Shown here: positions 9,259 to 19,752 of the stretch, piece after piece
Numbering within the stretch: position 1 is the stretch's first letter
How the letters are laid out: each line of letters opens with the position of its first letter
DNA from: Methylophaga sulfidovorans
GTDB taxonomy: Bacteria; Pseudomonadota; Gammaproteobacteria; Nitrosococcales; Methylophagaceae
Reading direction: 5' to 3'
NCBI RefSeq assembly: GCF_900114205.1
Contig: NZ_FOSH01000004.1
Location: 124,001-188,000 of the forward strand
Length of the DNA: 64,000 bases
Notes under the pieces: model-generated
What the model was told of the DNA's origin: nothing
The model's input: only the letters and a program-made list of their open reading frames with translations
Databases searched by the model: none
Program-made: the position numbers and the translations under genes

Positions 9259-10335
9259 GTGCTTTCACATCTGACCCTTTCCCATTTCCGCAATATTAGC
9301 TCTGCTTCCCTATCACCCTCGGAAGGTATTAACTTAATTCTTGGAGAAAATGGATCAGGTAAAACAAGTATTCTTGAGGCACTACATTTACTCGCCTTGG
9401 GTCGTTCTTTTCGCTCTCGACATTTAAAAAATATTGTTCAACTTGAATGTTCTCAATTTACGGTTTTTGCACGTTCCTCTGAAATGACGCCAGTTGGATT
9501 ATTATTCGATATCCAATCAGGACTGCAAATTCGCTTGAATAATGCACCCTTAAAAAAGTTATCAGATCTGGCGGTAAATACCCCTCTTCAATTTATTTCT
9601 GCAAACTGTCATCAGTTTTTTGAATTAGGTCCAAAATTCCGTCGCAAAATGATTGATTGGGGTGTGTTCCACGTGGAACATAAATTTAATTATCATTGGC
9701 AAACATATAAAAAAGCGTTACTACAAAAGAACGCAGCCTTGAAAAATAAAAAACCTAAAAATGAAATAGAACTGTGGAATCAATATTTGCTTAAACATGG
9801 TCTTGCAATCACAGAGTACCGTCAGGCCTATTTAGAAAAAATGCTTGGTATTTTTGAACCGCTTTTTCATAAACTCTGTCCATCACTGAGTATGTGTAAA
9901 TTCACTGTCAGATATAACAGAGGTTGGAATAAAGAAAAATCTTTAGCTGAAGTTCTGGATGAAAATTACGACCGTGATCGGATAATGGGCTATAGCCGTA
10001 ATGGACCGCATTCTGCTGATTGGACATTACGTATTAACGATGCTTCTGCTGAAGAAATGCTTTCTAGAGGACAGCAAAAATTATTTTATTTGGGTCTGTG
10101 TATGGCGCAAATAATTATTTTGCTAAATGAAAAAGATGTCAAAAATACCATCTTACTTATTGATGACTTGAGTTCAGAACTCGATTGGAACCACCAAAAA
10201 ACAGTGATAGATACACTTAGAAATCTACCTGTCCAGAGTTTTATAACCAGTACGAATAACGAACTTGCAACATTAATAAATAAGGAAAATGAAAAAGTGT
10301 TCCACGTGAAACATGGTGAAATGACAGACTCATAA
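9259..10335 (+). CDS. recF: DNA replication/repair protein RecF
   Basis: 358 residues, an SMC-like ABC ATPase. Walker A is LGENGSGKTSILEAL (about 28-42), the signature MLSRGQQKL is near residue 273, and Walker B is TILLIDDLSSELD. RecF with RecOR loads RecA onto gapped DNA. The start is GTG with a weak ribosome site. Notably dnaA and dnaN, usual upstream neighbours, are replaced here by rubredoxin and oxyR. Two parS-like palindromes lie inside the coding sequence. Confidence 0.95.
   Translation: MLSHLTLSHFRNISSASLSPSEGINLILGENGSGKTSILEALHLLALGRSFRSRHLKNIVQLECSQFTVFARSSEMTPVGLLFDIQSGLQIRLNNAPLKKLSDLAVNTPLQFISANCHQFFELGPKFRRKMIDWGVFHVEHKFNYHWQTYKKALLQKNAALKNKKPKNEIELWNQYLLKHGLAITEYRQAYLEKMLGIFEPLFHKLCPSLSMCKFTVRYNRGWNKEKSLAEVLDENYDRDRIMGYSRNGPHSADWTLRINDASAEEMLSRGQQKLFYLGLCMAQIIILLNEKDVKNTILLIDDLSSELDWNHQKTVIDTLRNLPVQSFITSTNNELATLINKENEKVFHVKHGEMTDS
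9665..9680. promoter_or_regulatory. parS centromere site 1 (inside recF)
   Basis: TGTTCCACGTGGAACA is a perfect 16-base palindrome identical to the ParB-binding parS sequence described for Pseudomonas chromosomes. It is embedded in recF codons reading G-V-F-H-V-E-H. Confidence 0.88.
10298..10313. promoter_or_regulatory. parS centromere site 2 (3' end of recF)
   Basis: TGTTCCACGTGAAACA matches the parS consensus TGTTYCACGTGRAACA at all positions and differs from perfect symmetry at one base pair only. It lies 633 bases from site 1, in the last codons of recF. Confidence 0.85.
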
Positions 10336-10372
10336 TGAGACTGTCAACATATCTATATAAGTAGTAGAATAG

Positions 10373-12838
<2,466 letters not shown>

Positions 12839-12863
12839 ATCCAGGAATCTTTCCTGATTAAAC

Positions 12864-12897
12864 AAGTCATACAGCCGGTAGGTTGTGTGACTTTTTT
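12864..12897 (+). terminator. Terminator after gyrB
   Basis: A stem of AAGTCATACAGCC against GGTTGTGTGACTT with two G-U pairs, followed by a run of T. It lies between gyrB and the cytochrome b561 gene. Confidence 0.8.
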
Positions 12898-12926
12898 ATG
12901 CATAAAAAGAATGTGAAGGAAAATGT

Positions 12927-13490
12927 ATGTCTGAAACTGAAAATCAGTATGACCTGGTACAGCGGATCTTGCATTGGCTAATCGCTGTAGCGATATTAGC
13001 GATGATAGCGATTGGACTTTATATGGTTCAGCTTCCCAAAGAATGGGAACTGCCGCCTGGCCAGGAAAGTGTACGAGCATTTTGGTTTCTGTTGCACAAG
13101 TCACTTGGTATAAGTGTCGCTGCTCTTATTGTATTGCGCGTAGCATGGCGATTGGCACATAAAGCACCACAACTGCCCTCTTATATTCCTTCGTGGCAAC
13201 AGCGGCTTTCTGGCGGCGTTCATGGGCTCTTGTATGTATTGATGATTACGATGCCATTAACAGGTTACCTACAGTCAATGTATAGCAAATACGATACAAA
13301 GTTGTGGGGGATGGTTTTACCGAGGTTAGCCGAAGCAGATCCTGACATGAGAGAATATTTTAGTGAAATACATGAGGTCTTGGCATTTACCTTAATCGCC
13401 GTATTGCTGATTCACATCGGTGCAGCGATAAAACATCGGATAAATGGGAATGACATTAATCAGCGAATGTCTTTGTTTGCCAGGAAATGA
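12927..13490 (+). CDS. Cytochrome b561 family membrane protein
   Basis: 187 residues with four transmembrane helices, the CybB-type diheme cytochrome fold. Candidate axial haem ligands are H16 (ILHWLIA), H57 (LLHKSLG), H149 (EIHEVLA) and H163 (LLIHIGA). Members pass electrons from the quinone pool or act as superoxide:ubiquinone oxidoreductases. It is a single-gene unit framed by terminators on both sides and converges on the ndh gene. Confidence 0.9.
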   Translation: MSETENQYDLVQRILHWLIAVAILAMIAIGLYMVQLPKEWELPPGQESVRAFWFLLHKSLGISVAALIVLRVAWRLAHKAPQLPSYIPSWQQRLSGGVHGLLYVLMITMPLTGYLQSMYSKYDTKLWGMVLPRLAEADPDMREYFSEIHEVLAFTLIAVLLIHIGAAIKHRINGNDINQRMSLFARK

Positions 13491-13510
13491 TTGACGGATA
13501 TATTTATAAA

Positions 13511-13536
13511 AAAGGCCCTTTTAAGGGCCTTTTTTA
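13511..13536. terminator. Bidirectional terminator between cytochrome b561 and ndh
   Basis: AAAGGCCCTT-TT-AAGGGCCTTT is a ten-base-pair symmetric stem with A- and T-runs on the two flanks, so it can stop transcription from both converging genes. Confidence 0.9.
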
Positions 13537-13551
13537 TATAGCGAGTAAAGC

Positions 13552-14865
13552 TTAGTGAAGTTTGATCTTAGGGTGCACACTGCGTCTGAATATGTGTGAT
13601 AAAGACAACATCGCGACACGGAACATTCCAAATAATGCAACTTGATGCATCTTATACAGAGACAGGTACATAATACGGGCCATAAAGCCCTCAATCATCA
13701 TACTGCCTTTACTGAGATTACCCATGAGATTACCAACAGTGCTGTACTTGCCAAGAGAAACCAGCGAACCATAATCATGGTATTCAAACTCAGGAGGGAC
13801 TTTGCCTGCCATACGGTTGCGTATTGACTTATAAACAACGGATGCCATCTGATGGGCCGCTTGTGCGCGAGGTGGGACATTTTCATCATGTCCTTGCCAT
13901 TTACAAGCACAGCAATCACCAATCGCATAAATATCATCATCGAGCGTTGTTTGTAGCGTTTGTCTGACGACAAGCTGATTCATCCAGTTTGTTTCAAGGC
14001 CAGCTATATCTTTCAGGAACTCAGGTGCTTTAATACCAGCTGCCCAGACTTTTATTGATGCGGGAATAGTTTTACCGCTCTCTGTGAATATAGCTTTATC
14101 GTTAACTTCAACAACACGCTCACCAGTAAGCACATCAACCCCAAGTTTTGTCAGTTCATTAGTGGTTGCGTCTGATAAGTTTTCAGGTAAGCCTGGTAAA
14201 ACACGGGTTGCGGCTTCAATGATGCTAATTTTCACATCATGCGGTTGCACCTCATCAAGACCATAAGCCGTTAATAGGTGAGAAACCTCGTGTAACTGAG
14301 CACTTAGCTCGATACCTGTGGCGCCGGCGCCTACAATCGCGATATTCAGCTGCCCTTCGTCGAGAGGTTTACCTTGTGTATGGGCACGTAGATAAGCCTC
14401 TAATAATTTATTCTGGAAAGACTCAGCTTGTTTCGTGGTATCCAGAAATAAACAATGATCTTTTACACCTTTTATCCCAAAGTCATGGCTGACGCTTCCA
14501 ACAGATATCACAAGATAATCATATTCAAATTCACGACGAGGAATAATTTCAACACCATCTTGGTTGATAGTCGGTGCAAGAGATATTGTTTTACGGTTTC
14601 TGTCGAGCCCATCCATTTTTCCTAGACGGAAACGGAAACCGCTAGCATTTGCCTGACTCAGGTATTCAATTTCGTCTTCATGAGAATCCAGTGTACCTGC
14701 TGCAACTTCATGAAGAAGCGGTTTCCAGATGTGTGTGTGCGTATTATCGACAAGCGTGATTTCAGCCTTGCCCCTTTTACCCAGTTTTTTGCCGAGTTTA
14801 GTGACTAATTCAAGGCCACCCGCTCCACCACCGACAACCACAATTTTTGGAATACTGTTAGACAT
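13552..14865 (-). CDS. ndh: Type II NADH:quinone oxidoreductase
   Basis: 437 residues from the ATG at 14865, which has GGAG nine bases upstream; a TTG five codons further out is less likely. Two dinucleotide-binding motifs, VVVGGGAGGLEL for FAD and IAIVGAGATGIELSAQL for NADH, fix the pyridine nucleotide disulfide oxidoreductase family. The C-terminal amphipathic segment (YLSLYKMHQVALFGMFRVA) anchors it to the inner membrane. It oxidises NADH without pumping protons, a plausible outlet for NADH from formaldehyde oxidation. Confidence 0.92.
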   Translation of the reverse strand: MSNSIPKIVVVGGGAGGLELVTKLGKKLGKRGKAEITLVDNTHTHIWKPLLHEVAAGTLDSHEDEIEYLSQANASGFRFRLGKMDGLDRNRKTISLAPTINQDGVEIIPRREFEYDYLVISVGSVSHDFGIKGVKDHCLFLDTTKQAESFQNKLLEAYLRAHTQGKPLDEGQLNIAIVGAGATGIELSAQLHEVSHLLTAYGLDEVQPHDVKISIIEAATRVLPGLPENLSDATTNELTKLGVDVLTGERVVEVNDKAIFTESGKTIPASIKVWAAGIKAPEFLKDIAGLETNWMNQLVVRQTLQTTLDDDIYAIGDCCACKWQGHDENVPPRAQAAHQMASVVYKSIRNRMAGKVPPEFEYHDYGSLVSLGKYSTVGNLMGNLSKGSMMIEGFMARIMYLSLYKMHQVALFGMFRVAMLSLSHIFRRSVHPKIKLH

Positions 14866-15005
14866 TCGCAAAGGCTCCAATCTGACGCAAAATTACAATG
14901 AGTTATCGATTTTAACGTAAAAAACCCTATAAAACCTATCTTATTTTTACTATATCCGTTTAGTCTGGCAAAATTTACATCTTAAATTATTCATAGAGAA
15001 ATGAA

Positions 15006-15554
15006 ATGCAAGCAAGGCCTGAAAAACCTCGTCTGGCTTGGGCTGTTACTGGCTCAGGACATTACCTGAAAGAGTGTCTGGAAATTGTCCGGGAATTAGA
15101 CGATGTGGACTTGTTCTATAGTCGTGCAGGCGAAGAGGTCGTCAGAATGTATGGTTATGACCCAAAATCTCTCGTACCTGAAGGGCGCGTATATCGTGAT
15201 AGAGCGGCTAGTGCGCCACCTGTCGGTCTGTTCTATCGAGGTGACTACCATAGTTTGGTCGTAGCACCTGCCACATCAAATACAGTGGCTAAAATGGTAT
15301 TAGGCATTTCTGATACCTTAGTGACAAACATTTTTGCTCAGGCCGGTAAGTGCCAAATCCCAAGTATCGTATTGGCTTGCGATAGCGAGCCTGAAATTGA
15401 TACGCCAGCCCCAGATAGAATCGTTCGTGTTTGGCCACGCAGAATTGATCTTGAGCACACAAAAAAGCTAAAAACCTTCGAAGCAACGACAGTGGTAGAT
15501 GATGCTGATCAACTGTTTGCTGCTTTAAAAACGCGTCTGACAGAGGTGGGCTGA
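15006..15554 (+). CDS. dmrB: Dihydromethanopterin reductase-type flavoprotein (DmrB/AfpA)
   Basis: 182 residues of the flavoprotein/HFCD-like fold: WAVTGSGHYLKEC at the N-terminus and the FMN-site segment VVAPATSNTVAKMVLGISDTLVTN in the middle. Family knowledge: DmrB of Burkholderia reduces dihydromethanopterin to tetrahydromethanopterin, the C1 carrier of aerobic methylotrophs; archaeal relatives were named archaeoflavoproteins. It leads a tight plus-strand cluster whose other members are also methanogen-like, which supports this role over a generic flavoprotein decarboxylase. Only a seven-base gap separates it from the next gene. Confidence 0.85.
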   Translation: MQARPEKPRLAWAVTGSGHYLKECLEIVRELDDVDLFYSRAGEEVVRMYGYDPKSLVPEGRVYRDRAASAPPVGLFYRGDYHSLVVAPATSNTVAKMVLGISDTLVTNIFAQAGKCQIPSIVLACDSEPEIDTPAPDRIVRVWPRRIDLEHTKKLKTFEATTVVDDADQLFAALKTRLTEVG

Positions 15555-15561
15555 GCCCAGC

Positions 15562-17106
15562 ATGTCTGAAAAAATACTGTTTCTTACCGGCAAACTGGCA
15601 GAGCCCAGTGTGCACAAAGTGTTGCAAGAAATGGCTCCCCTTCCGTTTGAATATCATGTACATCAGATAGGTGTGTCAGTGGCAGCATTGATGACAGATA
15701 AGATGATAGGCCGACGACTCAAGCCTGAAGATTATGAAGGTTTTGATCAAATCATCGTGCCTGGTCGATGTCGAGGAGATTTAGAGACGTTGAGTCAGGA
15801 ACTGGGCATTAAGATAACGCGTGGCCCAGACGAAATAAAAGACTTACCGATGCAGTTTGGTAAAGCACGTAAAAAGCCAGATCTGAGTCAATATGCAGTC
15901 AAAATATTTGCTGAAATCGTCGATGCGCCTGAACGCTCTATCGAAAGTTTGTTAGATCGTGCACGTTATTACGCCAGTCAAGGGGCTGATGTTATTGATA
16001 TTGGCTGCTTGCCGGAAGAAAAATTTCCATTGATGGAAGAAGCAATTTCTGCTCTACATGGTGAAGGTTTTAAAGTAAGTGTGGACTCACTATCACTTGA
16101 TGATTTGCAGCGTGCAGCCGGCGCTGGTGCCGACTATTTGCTGAGCCTGACAGAAAAAACCATCGACCTTGCTAAAGAAACGGATGCAATTCCTATTCTA
16201 GTTCCAGCTGAGTCTGGATCGCTTGCCTCACTAGAACGGGCCATGGAAGCTATGGATAAAATTGGCAAGCCATGGGTGGCAGATCCGATTCTGGATCCTA
16301 TTCATTTTGGCTTAACTGATTCTATAGTGCGTTACCATGAATTACGCAGGAAATACCCTGATGCACCTATCATGATGGGTGTGGGTAATCTGACAGAATT
16401 AACTGATGCTGATACCACGGGGATCAATGCCATGTTGTTCGGCATGATCTCTGAGTTAAATATTAACTGTGTATTAGCCACAGAAGTTAGTCCTCATGCA
16501 CGTCGGGCTATTCGTGAAGCGGATGTGGCCAGACGAATGATGTATGCGGCTAAACAAGATAATAGTTTGCCAAGAGATTTTACGGGTGACTTGCTGGTAT
16601 CACACGAACGACGCCCATTTACAGATACGGCTGATGAAATTCATGCATTAGCCGAAACGATCCGTGACCCAAACTACCGGATAAAAGTCGCAAAAGAAGG
16701 CATTTTTATGTTCAATCGTGACGGTATCGTGCAAGATATTGATCCGTTTGAGTTCTATCCTCATCTAAAAGTTGAGAACGATCCCGGTCATGCGTTTTAT
16801 CTTGGTGTTGAACTGGCCCGGGCCGAAGTAGCCTGGCAACTGGGTAAGCGTTATACCCAAGATGAAGACCTGCAGTGGGGTTGTGCGGTTGATCAGGCTG
16901 AAGAAGATTTAACAGAGCAAAAGGTGGAAGGTACCACCATGAAAAAAACCAAGAAAGAACGTATCTGCGGTACGGCTGATGCAGTCGATACTCCGCGAGA
17001 CAATATGAAAAAAGTAGTGCGTGATGAACAAACCCCAAAAGTAAAAAAACCACGTACAGCCTGTGGTACGGCAGAACCCAAGAAAAAGAAAAAAGGAGCG
17101 CCCTAG
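15562..17106 (+). CDS. DUF6513/dihydropteroate synthase-related protein of H4MPT biosynthesis
   Basis: 514 residues. Residues about 1-110 form the DUF6513-like N-terminal region (ILFLTGKLAEPSVHKVL), and about 140-420 resemble a pterin-binding barrel of dihydropteroate synthase (YASQGADVIDIGC, VSVDSLS, PIMMGVGNLTELTDAD). This family is found in methanogens and methanopterin-using methylotrophs, where it is linked to pterin assembly; the exact reaction is not known to me. The last 55 residues are a lysine-rich tail with two CGTA motifs. The stop overlaps the next start by one base (TAGTG). Confidence 0.85.
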   Translation: MSEKILFLTGKLAEPSVHKVLQEMAPLPFEYHVHQIGVSVAALMTDKMIGRRLKPEDYEGFDQIIVPGRCRGDLETLSQELGIKITRGPDEIKDLPMQFGKARKKPDLSQYAVKIFAEIVDAPERSIESLLDRARYYASQGADVIDIGCLPEEKFPLMEEAISALHGEGFKVSVDSLSLDDLQRAAGAGADYLLSLTEKTIDLAKETDAIPILVPAESGSLASLERAMEAMDKIGKPWVADPILDPIHFGLTDSIVRYHELRRKYPDAPIMMGVGNLTELTDADTTGINAMLFGMISELNINCVLATEVSPHARRAIREADVARRMMYAAKQDNSLPRDFTGDLLVSHERRPFTDTADEIHALAETIRDPNYRIKVAKEGIFMFNRDGIVQDIDPFEFYPHLKVENDPGHAFYLGVELARAEVAWQLGKRYTQDEDLQWGCAVDQAEEDLTEQKVEGTTMKKTKKERICGTADAVDTPRDNMKKVVRDEQTPKVKKPRTACGTAEPKKKKKGAP

Positions 17107-17684
17107 TGGCACGGCTAAAAGCAAAGATTCATGAAGTTATTGTCACCACAAAAAATGCAGATGGCTCGGCACATCATGCACCAATGGGTATTAGTGAAGT
17201 AAATGGTTACTTTCAAATAAAGCCATTTAAACCATCAACAACTTATAATAATTTAATGCGTCATCGCGCCTGTAGTATTAATTACACGGATGATGTACGC
17301 GTGTATGCAGGGGCATTAACAGGGCACCGCCAGTGGCCAGCTTCATCATGTAAAAAGATAGATGGACTCTATTTAACAGATGCGCTAAGCCACAGTGAAA
17401 TTACAGTTCAGGATGTTGATGACGATGACCCGCGCGCCTGTTTTTATGGCGTTGTTGTGCATGAACAGCAACATGGTTTATTTCGTGGTTATAACCGTGC
17501 ACAAAGCGCTGTGATTGAAGCCGCGATACTGGTCAGTCGTTTATCGATGTTGCCAGAACAAAAAATTCGCGATGAAATTAACTATTTAACCATCGGTATG
17601 GAAAAAACCGCAGGTGAACGCGAGTGGGAAGCGTGGGGCTGGTTAATGGAAAAGGTTAAACAAGCAGGTATCAATGTCGAATAA
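17106..17684 (+). CDS. DUF447 family protein of H4MPT gene cluster
   Basis: 192 residues starting at GTG. It matches the DUF447 family shared by archaea and methanopterin-containing bacteria: IHEVIVTTKNADGSAHHAPMG at the N-terminus, then IKPFKPSTTYNNLM. The family is thought to have an FMN-binding split-barrel fold. Its biochemical role is not established to my knowledge. It is translationally coupled upstream (TAGTG) and overlaps the mfnB-like gene by 11 bases, so it clearly belongs to this operon. Confidence 0.82.
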   Translation: MARLKAKIHEVIVTTKNADGSAHHAPMGISEVNGYFQIKPFKPSTTYNNLMRHRACSINYTDDVRVYAGALTGHRQWPASSCKKIDGLYLTDALSHSEITVQDVDDDDPRACFYGVVVHEQQHGLFRGYNRAQSAVIEAAILVSRLSMLPEQKIRDEINYLTIGMEKTAGEREWEAWGWLMEKVKQAGINVE

Positions 17685-18360
17685 AACAAAATGGCTTGCC
17701 AGTGTGCAATCGTTGGAAGAAGCGCAAAACCTGAACGATTGCCTGCCAGATATTCTTGATATGAAACAGCCGTCACATGGTGCATTGGGGGCTTTACCTC
17801 TTGATGTGGTGGAAGACATCGTTAATTGGGCGTCTGGACGTTGTTTAACCAGCGCGACGATTGGTGATTTGCCTATGCAGCTCGAAGCTATTGAGCCAGC
17901 TATTATGAAGATGGCTGGAACGGGTGTGGATTATGTAAAAATAGGCTTATTCGGTGGTGATGAACAAGCTGCTTGCCTGCATGCATTAACGCCAGTTATC
18001 CAAAAACTTAACACGCCAGTGATTGCTGTGCTGTTTGCAGATCGTGATTACGAAACAGATGTAATAACACAGGTATTAAAAGCAGGTTTTAGTGGTGTGA
18101 TGATTGATACCGCAGAAAAAAATGGCCGTTCTTTATTGGATTTATGGTCAGTTGATGCACTGACAGAATTTGTAAACACAGTGAAAAACGCACAAAGCTT
18201 GTGCGGCTTGGCAGGCGCCTTGCGCATTGAGGATATTGCCAGCTTGCGCGAATTACAACCTGACTATCTGGGCTTTCGCAGTGCCCTCTGTCCTGATCGT
18301 AAACGAAATGAATCGCTTTCAGTCACCTTAGCCAAAACCGTTGCATCAGCATTAGATTAA
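17674..18360 (+). CDS. mfnB: MfnB-like (5-formylfuran-3-yl)methyl phosphate synthase
   Basis: 228 residues, the DUF556 aldolase-like barrel. Matching motifs are DILDMKQPSHGALGA (K31 at the position of the Schiff-base lysine of the archaeal enzyme), TGVDYVKIGLFGG (K89) and GVMIDTAEKNGRSL (K149). MfnB condenses two glyceraldehyde-3-phosphate molecules to the furan precursor of methanofuran. Aerobic methylotrophs use a related methylofuran in the formyltransferase/hydrolase complex. Last gene of the four-gene block; bacterial function is inferred from the family. Confidence 0.85.
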   Translation: MSNKTKWLASVQSLEEAQNLNDCLPDILDMKQPSHGALGALPLDVVEDIVNWASGRCLTSATIGDLPMQLEAIEPAIMKMAGTGVDYVKIGLFGGDEQAACLHALTPVIQKLNTPVIAVLFADRDYETDVITQVLKAGFSGVMIDTAEKNGRSLLDLWSVDALTEFVNTVKNAQSLCGLAGALRIEDIASLRELQPDYLGFRSALCPDRKRNESLSVTLAKTVASALD

Positions 18361-18431
18361 ACTGCGAAACACCACGCTTATTGGCAGGATGCCAAAGTAA
18401 TAAACATTTATTAAATCGCAAGGAGGCAAAC

Positions 18432-19298
18432 ATGCAACTTATAAAGTGTTATATCACTGTTGTTTTAATTTTCACCCTGCTTAGTCTTAATGGGCCAATT
18501 CATGCTGCTCAGACTATGCCACCCGTGCAACTGGCCAGTGTGTATAAGCCAGACACGGCCGAGCCTGTATCGGCCTATCTCGTCAGTGAAAAATTCGATG
18601 GTGTACGGGCTATCTGGACAGGTAAACAACTCCTGACCCGTAGCGGCAATATTATCAATGCCCCAGACTGGTTTACTGCTCCCCTTCCTGATGTGTGGCT
18701 GGATGGTGAGTTGTGGACTAAACATCAAGACTTTGCACGGCTCAGTGGCATCATCAGAACACAAATACCGGATGATGAAGCTTGGCAAAAAGTGAGCTAT
18801 CGGGTATTCGATATGCCTGATCCTGAACTGCCTTTTGAGAAACGTTATCAAAACTACACAAGCTTAATCACAAAACTAAATCTGCCACATATTAAACCTG
18901 TTAAACAATATCGGCTGGCAAGCAATACGGCTTTACAAGACCTGTTACAAGATAAGATAGAACAAGGCGCAGAAGGTCTGATTTTACATCTGGCCTCAGC
19001 TAAACATCAGGGCGGAAGAACGCAGGCTTTATTAAAATTTAAACCTTACGAAGATGCCGAAGCCACCGTTATTGCTCACTTGCCTGGCAAAGGTAAATAC
19101 ACTAATCAGCTAGGTGCATTACGTGTTAAAAATCAGCAAGGCCAAGTCTTTTCGATCGGTAGTGGTTTATCAGATCAAGACCGTATTAACCCACCTCCCA
19201 TTGGCAGCGTGATCACCTATCGTTATCAGGGTTTTACTAAAACCGGCTTACCTCGGTTTGCCCGGTTTCTACGTGTCCGAGAGACCGCTCTGGATTAA
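18432..19298 (+). CDS. Exported ATP-dependent DNA ligase (LigE type)
   Basis: 288 residues from the ATG at 18432, which has a strong AAGGAGG. The upstream in-frame extension lacks such a signal. A signal peptide (hydrophobic 5-20, cut after PIHA) precedes a minimal ligase: adenylation motif EKFDGVR (K54), DGELW (motif III), EGLILHL (IV), LLKFKP (V), then an OB-fold ending RYQGFTKTGLPRFARFLR. No zinc finger or BRCT is present. Such ligases act on DNA in the periplasm and have been tied to competence or biofilm DNA in other proteobacteria. Confidence 0.88.
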   Translation: MQLIKCYITVVLIFTLLSLNGPIHAAQTMPPVQLASVYKPDTAEPVSAYLVSEKFDGVRAIWTGKQLLTRSGNIINAPDWFTAPLPDVWLDGELWTKHQDFARLSGIIRTQIPDDEAWQKVSYRVFDMPDPELPFEKRYQNYTSLITKLNLPHIKPVKQYRLASNTALQDLLQDKIEQGAEGLILHLASAKHQGGRTQALLKFKPYEDAEATVIAHLPGKGKYTNQLGALRVKNQQGQVFSIGSGLSDQDRINPPPIGSVITYRYQGFTKTGLPRFARFLRVRETALD

Positions 19299-19347
19299 AT
19301 CTGTTTCTGTTTAAGGTGTTTGAGTTTTTAGTTTCTTCACAGCAGTA

Positions 19348-19375
19348 CAAGCTCAACCAGATATGGTTAAGCTTG
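19348..19375. terminator. Hairpin between ligase and DUF2798 gene
   Basis: CAAGCTCAACC pairs with GGTTAAGCTTG across a short AT loop with one mismatch. No proper T-run follows on either strand. It lies between two converging genes, so a weak or factor-assisted terminator is the simplest reading. Confidence 0.45.
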
Positions 19376-19384
19376 ATATAACTG

Positions 19385-19624
19385 CTAGGCCATATGCACG
19401 GTTTTTTTCACCAGAAAAGCCACAATAGGTCTAACAATAAGAATACAAATAAAGGCGGCAGGCATCGCAATTTTATAAGCATTCATAGCATCACTGATGT
19501 AGTGCGAAGAAAACCCCTGATTAACGCCAGTAATAATTAAGCACATCAACATGGCCATAATTCCTGCCATATAAAGCGCAAAAACATACGATGTGAGTTT
19601 TACGGGTAATTTTTTTGTATTCAC
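19385..19624 (-). CDS. DUF2798 family two-helix membrane protein
   Basis: 79 residues with two hydrophobic helices (about 12-34 and 50-70), the DUF2798 pattern: LPVKLTSYVFALYMAGIMAMLMC, then AYKIAMPAAFICILIVRPIV. Function unknown. A ribosome site (AGGAG) precedes the ATG. It is divergent from the LysR gene at 19753 across 128 AT-rich bases, and LysR regulators commonly control the divergent neighbour. Regulation by it is possible but not shown. Confidence 0.75.
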   Translation of the reverse strand: MNTKKLPVKLTSYVFALYMAGIMAMLMCLIITGVNQGFSSHYISDAMNAYKIAMPAAFICILIVRPIVAFLVKKTVHMA

Positions 19625-19752
19625 TAACTAACTCCTCTTAAGCGATGTGAGAAGTTTAGTCTTGCTATTGTTAAGTTTGTAGCCCATATAAACTAATTAT
19701 ATTATTAAGCTAAGCTTATTAATTTTTTATTGTTGTTTTTGGGAAAGTACAA

